Assembly (NCBI RefSeq): GCF_020921035.1
Contig: NC_063154.1
Location: forward strand, 2,666,001-2,730,000
From: Rhodamnia argentea
Taxonomy: Eukaryota; Streptophyta; Magnoliopsida; Myrtales; Myrtaceae
Length of the DNA: 64,000 nt
Direction of reading: 5' to 3'
Shown here: piece after piece, positions 56,781 through 64,000 of the stretch
How the letters are laid out: each line of letters begins with the position of its first letter
Position numbering within the stretch: position 1 is the stretch's first letter
Made by a program: the position numbers and the translations under genes
Notes under the pieces: model-generated
Seen by the model: the letters and a program-made list of their open reading frames with translations, nothing else
What the model was told of the DNA's origin: nothing
Database searches by the model: none

Positions 56781-59454
56781 TTATGTAGAAGACAATATGT
56801 GATTCACCAAAGCATCCAAGGCTTGGTATGAAGACCCGCCTTGTCTCAAGCACGCACTGGCTTTCTCCTTCAAAACCAAAGTCCTCTCTCTCATTTCTTC
56901 TCCTTCTCTCTCCACTAACAGCCTCTTGATGGCCCTTGCAATGTTCTCTCTCTCAAGCCCACCATTCAAGTGCAGTCCAACCCTCCAAACATCGCTCACA
57001 TACCTTGCGTTCACTCCTTGATCGGCAAAACAAGGCATGCACAACATTGGCACTCCTTCACTAATGCTTTCCAAAGTTGAGTTCCAACCACTGTGCGTCC
57101 AAAATGCTCCCACAGCAGGATGAGCCAACACCTCCGTTTGAGGTGCCCATTTCACCATCTTCCCTCTCCCTTTCAACGCCTCGAGGAAGCGGCTCGGCGA
57201 CTTCTCTAGCCACTCCGGATCGTGGGCCGACCCAGGCCGGACCACCCACAAAAAGGGCTGCTCCGAGCATGCTAGACCTAGCGAAATCTCCAAGGTTTCT
57301 GTCTCGCTCACGGCCGCGATGCTCCCGAAGCTCACGTAGATCACGGACCTGGGCGGCTGTTCGTCTAGCCAGGAGATGCAACTTCTGTCCTCTGCTAGTA
57401 AGCTGCTCGAGGAAGATGCCCCGCAGCGTTTGTGGGATGGACCAATCGGGAAAAACGGGACCGCGAAAACTTCCTGGAGAGAAACGAGATTTTGGTGGTC
57501 GAGCTCTTCGAACGTGTTCAAGATGACGCCGCCAGAGTTATTGATTGTCTTGACCATGTCATCCAATATCCGGAAAATCGCCTCGGGTTTCTTTGGGTCT
57601 TCCGCCGGGATGTCTCCAACTAGTAACGGCGGAAACTCCTTCACTGCCTCTTGCGATCGAGAACCTGATACACTCAGAGTGCAATAAACCATGCTTTTAT
57701 GAGAAAAAGCACGGAGAAGCAAGCAATATTATGGATGTTATACTGAAAACTACTGGCATAAACATACATTGCACGGATTTGTATAAAGTGCACCTATATT
57801 TTTTTTTTTTTTGGTCCAAAAAGTGCACCTATGATTACTCACCAATAAAATCAGTAGATTTTCCTGTGAATAGCTTTTTGATGTAGAGAAGAATTTTAAG
57901 TGTTTATTAGGCAATTTCTAAAATTGTAACGCTAGAGATGAGAATTAAAGCACCAGACAGATTCTTCCGATCATTACACTGCAGAGCAACGCATGGTTGG
58001 GGTAAGTTCTAGCTTCTCTATTGTAAAGACACATTATGGGAAAATCATGGGAAAAGTCCTAAACCTATTGTAATTGTGCTAATTTGATACTAAACCTATT
58101 ACATTTGTGCCAATTCAATCCATCTGTCCAATTTTTGCCCGAAATCACTAACGTGTATGCCGACCGTGTCATGTAGGACGACCGGCATTGACGTGGAAAA
58201 ATTTTAATACTATCTTAATAATAATTTTTTATTTTATTTTACCTTTTTTTTTTCTGGACTTAAGGTCGCCTTCGCCCAGTGCCGACCCTAGGCCAGGAAA
58301 AAACTAAAAAAAGTAAAGAAAATACAAAAAGAAAAAATTATAAGAATATTCAAAATATTATTAAAATTTGTTCAAGATAGCGTCGGTAGTCCTTCATGGC
58401 ACGCAGGCGTACACGTCAACGATTTCCAGCCAAAATCAATTGGCAAAATTTTAAAAGATTTAGAACTGAATTGACAATAAAAAAAAAGTTTAGGATAAAT
58501 GGACACAATTGCAATATGTCTAAGAATTTTTTTTTTTTTTTGTAATTTTTTCTGGAACGCTAAACATTCTGGGCAAAACAACATAGACATTAATAAACAC
58601 TAAGGATCCTCGAGTCTCAACGAGTCATTTTGCAATTATTCTGAAATTTTGAAATAGCATTCTATGGCAGAATGTTGCTATTTTTTTTATGAGTCCACAA
58701 CATCAACTCGCCTGCGGTGAAAGAACATGTTATGGTTGCGCAATGAATAATGCAAAAATGATTCACTAAGATAGTATAAGTACAACATATCTTATCGTTT
58801 GATGAATCATGTTGTGCAAATCAGTCTTAGTACTCTAATACTTATAATAATATGACCCCAAAAAGCGAATCTGACCACCCAAGTCCATCTGCAAAAGCCC
58901 TTCATCGAAACTAGAGCTATGAAGGGGGAAAAAAATAGACGTTCTTGTTCATCCATACGGCAAAAAAGCTTACCATATACTGGAACGTATCCTTTTTCCT
59001 TGAAAATTGGATATATAGAGTAAACATAAAGTGACGCCGCACCACCGGTCCGCAACACTAGCGCACGGACCTTCAACCGCTCGGCCACGCCGCAAGTAAA
59101 GTTGAACATCGCATCAGATATCAAGCCCGCGACGGGTGCCGCCTCACCACCCTGCAGTGACATCACTATTTCCCGCAGGGATTCCTCAAAGGGGCTCGCG
59201 CACCGGGCGTTGAGGAGTGACATGAGGCCAGGGATGTCCGCTGCGGAGGCCTGCGGTTGGTTGAGGCCGTCGGCGATGGATCGGAAGGCGAAGTGAGGGT
59301 GGGAGGACGGATTTGGGGCGTTGAAGTCGGTGTGGAGGATGGTGATGGAGAAGCCCCGGGCGTAAAGGATCCGACCCAGTTGGAGCATTGGGTTTATGTG
59401 GCCTTGGAACGGTAGAGGGAAGAGGACCAGACGGTGGTTGTTTCTCTGGTTCAT
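56781..59454 (-). CDS. Family 1 UDP-glycosyltransferase, UGT76-type (UGT-E); exons 59454-58974 and 57664-56781
   Basis: The phase-1 intron (GTATATG|GTAAGC, GTATCAG|GTTCTC) joins two exons into 454 residues. His19 in FQGHINPM is the expected catalytic base, and the PSPG box (about 333-376) runs from [20 protein letters not shown] through [14 protein letters not shown] to FADQ. All family landmarks are present and no stop or frameshift is seen, in contrast to its arm-mate UGT-C. The long intron (1,309 bp) contains a foldback element. The predicted reaction is glucosylation of an unknown small acceptor. The TATA box of the siblings is not conserved here (TTCTAAACCC), so expression may differ. 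Confidence 0.93.
58048..58550. repeat. Foldback element in the UGT-E intron
   Basis: Inverted ends (AAACCTATTGTAATTGTGCT and complement of GGACACAATTGCAATATGTC) with TTTTT-rich and GTCGCCTTCGCC-like centre. Same family as 8279-8944 and 60490-60865. Confidence 0.6.
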
Positions 59455-60489
59455 CTTGGACTATGTTCCAAGGGTCGCTCGCACGTTAATGGGGGGAGGC
59501 TGTCTTGAGATGCACACAGTAGCTTTTAATATCGCTTCACATGGTCTTTAACAAGTTGGGTTTAGAAAACAAGTCTAGTTGTTCATGCGAGTTATAATAT
59601 AGGTCTTGCTGTGCGGACCGTCCACTTGACAGTGGACAGTCCAATTCCAGCCACAAATTGTTTTGTGGTTGGTGCATAACAATAAAAAAAGAAAAGAAAA
59701 GAAAAAAACTGTAACTTTTGATGATAAGCATAACATGGTCATACTGTCATGTATAATGTGACCGACAGCTAATTATTTTTCTTATAATGTAGGGCTCGAT
59801 TTGAATCGGTCGTAGAGAATCGCGAAATCACTGTTTTGTTTTAGGGGAGCATCACATGTGTCAAGAGACATCATGAACTTATTTTAGGCACTCTAGGTCA
59901 AGAGAAGTTGGCTTTTTGAGGCAGGTTAGCTCTCATACAAGATTCCCAAGCAGACAGGAAGAGTAGATTGATCTTATCTCCAGCATAAAAAAGAAATCAT
60001 GGAATATGATATGGTCACTAACGTAAGCAATGACGTAACCCAGTGTCATTTTTTAGCATATGGGTGTTTGATGGTCAACAACTACACGATGCTGGTTGTA
60101 AAACAAATTTGGAAGTGCCTTGGCTCATATAAAATAAATGGGAGTTCGTAGGCCAATAAGTAACTGGGGAAGTCTTTCATTCTTACCAATGAAGACAATG
60201 GGCTAAGTGGCACTAATCAACAATTAGTGTTTGTTTATTAATTTAAGGTTGTGTCTGTTCATGCCCTCTTGCCAGCAAAAGCAAATAATTATCGTAATCT
60301 TCCCGATCATTGATTATTTACCAACATAGGACACTTGCAAATGTGGTAAAACCCATGCTCAAAGGGATAAAAACGATTCGGATGATTATTCCAAGTCGCA
60401 TTTTTTGTGTGGTCCATCCAGAGATCTCTCCCTTGATCATAAATTGCTATAATCAAAGTGTCCACACAATTCTAGTTTGGAGGGAACAT

Positions 60490-60865
60490 TATAGAAAAAA
60501 AATCTTAAATTTCTTGTAATTGTGTCAATTCAGTCCTAAACCTTTTGCATTTATGTTAATTTAGTCCATGCGGCCAACTTCGGCCGACCGAGCATTGACG
60601 TGACAATTTTTACTATTTTTAAATTTATTTATTTATTTATTTATTTATTTATTTTTCTTTTTCTTCTCCTTCATCAGCGATCAGTCGGAGGAACCTCGTC
60701 GGCCACTATTAACACAAATGCAAAATGTTTAAGACCCTTCTTCCTCTAGTTAGTCGACGGGTCAGAGACTGGTCAGAGGGACCTCGTTGGCCACTATTAG
60801 CATAAATGAAAAAGGTTTAAGCTTGAATTGGCATGATTGCAATAAATTTATGATTTTTTTGATAC
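60490..60865. repeat. Foldback element present in both arms (right copy), with TTTA microsatellite
   Basis: Inverted ends (TTCTTGTAATTGTGTCAATT and complement of AATTGGCATGATTGCAATAA). A TTTA run lies at 60623-60656, and two GGCCACTATTA(A/G)CA(C/T)AAATG blocks repeat directly inside. It corresponds to 47813-48360. The spacer copy near 52715 is empty. Confidence 0.6.
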
Positions 60866-61448
60866 AGGATGTTGTAACATGCAAAACCGAAATAATTCTC
60901 AATGGACAATAGAGAATTATTATTTTAGCGATTCAACTCGCTTCGAAGAACGGTTTCTCAAGAGATTGTAGAATCAACCCTATTTTAATCACATGTGAGA
61001 AAAATAATATTTATTTTGATCAATATCATATCTGGTAAATAATTAGTATTGGAGATCAATAGAAAAAACCATCATCACAAAAAATTATACAACAGTTCAC
61101 AAATAAACAGATATCATAAACGTATCCATCATAGAGTGGGAAAAGAATATGTTTATAGGGTTTTATGCATGACTGCTTATAATTCAATGATAAGTATAAC
61201 AAAAGTTAAAATAATCGTAGATTGGACAGTTATTTGGAGATCGTTTAAGGCAAAAAACTTTGACACATTTCATAAGTAAATGATATTAACAAATCGACAC
61301 TAAGATTTTTTAATATGATAGCCCAAATTTAACACACAAATCATATATATAGTAGTCTAATTGACAAACAAAAGACGGTAAAATAGGTCATATTAAAGAA
61401 AATGGTGAAATTATATATGAAATTTGTGGTAAATAAGTTGTTCTCTAA

Positions 61449-62321
61449 GGGGAAAAAGACACTTTTGGGTCAAAAGTTGCGTATGAAAATCACTTTGGTA
61501 CCAAAAGTTTCAATCGGATCTCTTAAGTACTAAGGATCACTTTTGTGCATCCGGCAATAATTTCCGACGAAAATAAATACGTGGCTTTTTCAATTAAATT
61601 TTAATGTAAAATGACATTTAAAAAAAAAAAAAAAAAAGAAGTCCACGTGGAAGCCACGTGGTGACGTGGACTTATACTCTTTAAAATAAATTAAAATAAA
61701 TCAAATTTAAATTCAAAAATAAGCTAAAACCTAAATTTGTTTAAAACACAAAATTTATTCAAAATAAATTAAAAACAAGCCTTAAAAAGCTTAAAATTTT
61801 AAAAAAAAAAAAATTGGTGGAGGCAATGGACCAGACAATGAGGGTTGTCACCAGCCCTCACCACCTGCCACCCCACCCTCATCGGCCTTTGCCGGCGACC
61901 GTAAGTGGTGGTAGCGAGGGATTGCATAGCCCTCTTCGTCTGGTTCTGTAGACTTTTTTTTTTAAGTTTTTTTGTAAATTTTAAGCTAATTTTTCAATTT
62001 ATTTTAAAAAATTTTGTATTTTATTTTATTTTTTTTGAATTTTTAGCTTTTTTATTTTTGTAAACTAATTAATTTTGTATTTTTACTTTTTTTAAATTTT
62101 TACTTTTTTTTTTATTGCTAATTAGACCTTGCGGAAGCCACGTCAGCTTGACTTATTAATAAAATAAAGCCACATCAAAATTTCGGCAGATCAAATCGTA
62201 CTTTGTACTAAAATGATCCTTTTTTTTTTCAAAAACTTGGCACTAAAGTAATTTGATTGAAATTTTTGACATCGAAATGATTTCTGTACACAATTTTTGA
62301 CATTAAAAGTGTCCTTTTGCC
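61449..62321. mobile_element. Mutator-like MITE, right arm only
   Basis: An 873-bp element with inverted ends (GGGGAAAAAGACACTTTT left; complement of AAAAGTGTCCTTTTGCC right), flanked by 9-bp direct repeats GTTCTCTAA (61440-61448) and GTTCTTTAA (62322-62330), one mismatch. The mirror position in the left arm (TTAAAGAAC at 47081-47089) is empty. The interior has AT-rich DNA and a short GC-rich island, with no transposase. Confidence 0.8.
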
Positions 62322-62664
62322 GTTCTTTAAGTGTTGAACGACGTAGATAAACTCTTCAATTTACATGAAAATCTGTATTTGAAAATTAAAAACTAGTGGA
62401 CCTGCTAAAAAAATTACCCATCATAGACGGAACGATATTACACGCTTTATAAATAAATGTCTTAGAAAATAAATGGAAAAAGCCACACGTGTCGCGCGTG
62501 TAAGCTGATTGCTAAGCCGCCTCTCCCTGTTCCGTCCCCGAGATCGAGAAGCGTCTCCACTCGTCTTCAACCTCGTGGATGTGTACTTTCCCCAGACACT
62601 TCCATGGCTCTCTGTCTCTCTTCTCTGTAAGCATCACGAACTCACCAGACGCTACTCCACCGCC

Positions 62665-62672
62665 TATAAATA
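62665..62672 (+). promoter_or_regulatory. TATA box of sHSP-2
   Basis: TATAAATA, 87 bases before the ATG, at the mirror position of the sHSP-1 box. Confidence 0.6.
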
Positions 62673-62751
62673 CTTCTCCCTCAACCGGAAGCCCATTGCC
62701 ATCGATCCCCATATTTCGGCTGAACGACGATATCGAACACCTACTCCCACA

Positions 62752-63243
62752 ATGTCGCTGATACCGAGCGATTTCTTCGGCGGACGAAGGACGAGCGTCT
62801 TCGATCCTTTCTCCCTCGACGTCTGGGACCCCTTCCTGGACTTGTCGATCACGCCGTCGACCGCCCTTTCGGTGCCCCGGTCGGACGTGTCGAGGGAGGT
62901 CGCGCAGTTCGCGAGCGCGCGGATCGACTGGAGGGAGACGCCGGAGGCCCACGTGTTCCAGGCGGACCTGCCGGGGATGAGGAAGGACGAGGTGAGAGTG
63001 GAGGTCGAGGAAGGGAGGGTGCTGAGCATCAGCGGGGAGCGGAGGAGGGAGAAGGAGGAGGTCACGGACACGTGGCACAGGTTGGAGAGGGGGAGCGGGC
63101 GGTTCTCGAGGAGGTTCCGCCTGCCTGAGGGCGTGAGGGTCCATCAGGTGAAGGCGACCATGGAGAACGGCGTCCTCACGGTGGTTGTGCCCAAGGCGGC
63201 GGCAGTAAGGCCCGAAGTGAAGCCCATTCCGATCACCGGTTGA
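62752..63243 (+). CDS. Class I small heat-shock protein (right arm, sHSP-2)
   Basis: An intronless 163-residue frame starting at MSLIPSDFF; the frame is open upstream, but the family start and conserved TATA spacing fix this ATG. The alpha-crystallin domain (about 58-148) and terminal IPI motif are complete. It differs from sHSP-1 at about five residues (Val24, Ala56, Gly127, His131, Glu155). Two of these lie in the beta-strand region of the domain before [10 protein letters not shown]. Chaperone function as for sHSP-1 is expected. The two genes are diverged copies in opposite orientation about 17.3 kb apart. Confidence 0.95.
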   Translation: MSLIPSDFFGGRRTSVFDPFSLDVWDPFLDLSITPSTALSVPRSDVSREVAQFASARIDWRETPEAHVFQADLPGMRKDEVRVEVEEGRVLSISGERRREKEEVTDTWHRLERGSGRFSRRFRLPEGVRVHQVKATMENGVLTVVVPKAAAVRPEVKPIPITG

Positions 63244-63552
63244 GACGTTTTGCGTGGGAGCGACGGAGATACTGCGGCTTTATAGCGCATAAAAAAAAGA
63301 GGAGAACATCCCAGCGCGAGCCTTATGAAAGTCTCTGTGCTTGAGTCTGGTCAGGGTTTTGTTACCTATGATGCATGCGAGGATGTAATGTACTCTTACA
63401 AAATAAAAATGAACTATGGCATGTCCTTTTTCTAACATCCGAGGTCATCTTCTGGTGGCGAATTTGATTCAAAACGTGTGAGAACCGATGAATGATTTGT
63501 ATTGCGTTGTCCAATAATGGCATCTCTTGTGACATACATGAATAGACTTCTT

Positions 63553-64000
63553 GATTATTCTAATTTAGAATTCGATTGCTTGAGATTTCGAATATTTTGT
63601 AGAGGGCGTGGGATTTCTTTTATGATTGATGATTCAGATGGTGTCGGTCTTGAGTCTTCGGTCCTTACTTACTCTATCAAATAAGGGGCAACCTAAGTGT
63701 AATTATCAATATGGAGCACTAAATATATTAACCGTGGTATTTACTAGCCTTAGTAAATTGCTCTGAATTGTCTCTACCAATACATACCCAGAAACATCAG
63801 CAAGCTGAAACAATTGCCGAGGCTCGTATCTACCCCCTCAGTTAATTTCACGGATTGAGAGATCACAATCGCTAGTAACATGAAAATGAAATTTGCTATT
63901 GTAACGCGGGACTTAGAACTTATGATTGTGCTGGGAAACCTACCAGCCCATTTGAGGAGTTATTGATGTTGTTTTTTTTTTTTCCAAAGAAGTTATTGAT
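63553..64000. other. DNA outside the inverted duplication, no gene seen
   Basis: The mirror match to the left arm ends here. No gene, repeat or RNA was recognised in the last 450 bases. Confidence 0.4.

Larger units (their letters stand above)
56728..63552. repeat. Right arm of the large inverted duplication
   Basis: Mirror copy of 44668-51548. Outer homology ends near 63552 and inner homology near 56728. Specific to this arm is the 873-bp element at 61449-62321; lacking is the element corresponding to 45771-46752. It carries the intact UGT-E and sHSP-2. Confidence 0.9.

Overview
The window is plant nuclear DNA from a eudicot. Genes are split by GT..AG introns, intergenic DNA is AT-rich and full of small transposons, and every recognisable protein belongs to a plant family: LRR-XII receptor kinase, ProT proline transporter, lectin-domain membrane protein, R2R3-MYB, family 1 UDP-glycosyltransferases and class I small heat-shock proteins. 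The tandem UGT and RLK clusters would fit a woody rosid such as Eucalyptus, but that is a guess made without a search. No tRNA, rRNA or CRISPR array was seen.

Layout. Positions 1-5568 are an older paralogous copy of 17581-20837; the two copies bracket an RLK cluster. The upstream copy has taken two Mutator-like MITEs and a ~3 kb solo LTR, and ends in a 240-bp stub of a proline transporter exon. The RLK cluster (about 8.2-17.4 kb) holds 3' flank remnants, a truncated RLK pseudogene (11083-12002) and one intact non-RD receptor kinase (13871-17038). Next come a 1.4-kb Harbinger/Tourist-like element carrying captured host gene fragments (18637-20046), the intact seven-exon proline transporter (20584-24674, minus strand), a gene-poor stretch, and a single-exon membrane lectin (29102-30145, minus). 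A foldback element with nested plastid DNA (petD plus rps19-rpl2) follows, then an R2R3-MYB gene with a 4.9-kb intron and a triplicated 3' end (33418-40475).

The last 23 kb is a UGT cluster built on a large inverted duplication. UGT-A (41038-42595) is intact and UGT-B (43066-44650) is dead. Two arms of about 6.8 kb, 44668-51548 and 56728-63552, face each other. Each carries a class I sHSP gene at its outer end and a UGT gene at its inner end. Both sHSPs are open. The right-arm UGT-E is open, while the left-arm UGT-C has two stop codons. The ~5.2-kb spacer holds a third, rearranged fragment of the arm (UGT-D joined to arm-flank DNA) plus LTR and MITE debris.

How the genes work together: there is no operon logic. 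The intact genes cover surface perception (RLK, lectin protein), osmolyte or amino acid import (ProT), small-molecule glucosylation (UGTs), heat protection (sHSPs) and transcription (MYB). The main story is structural. Repeated local duplication followed by insertion, truncation and stop codons leaves several pairs in which one paralogue serves as the empty-site control for the other.
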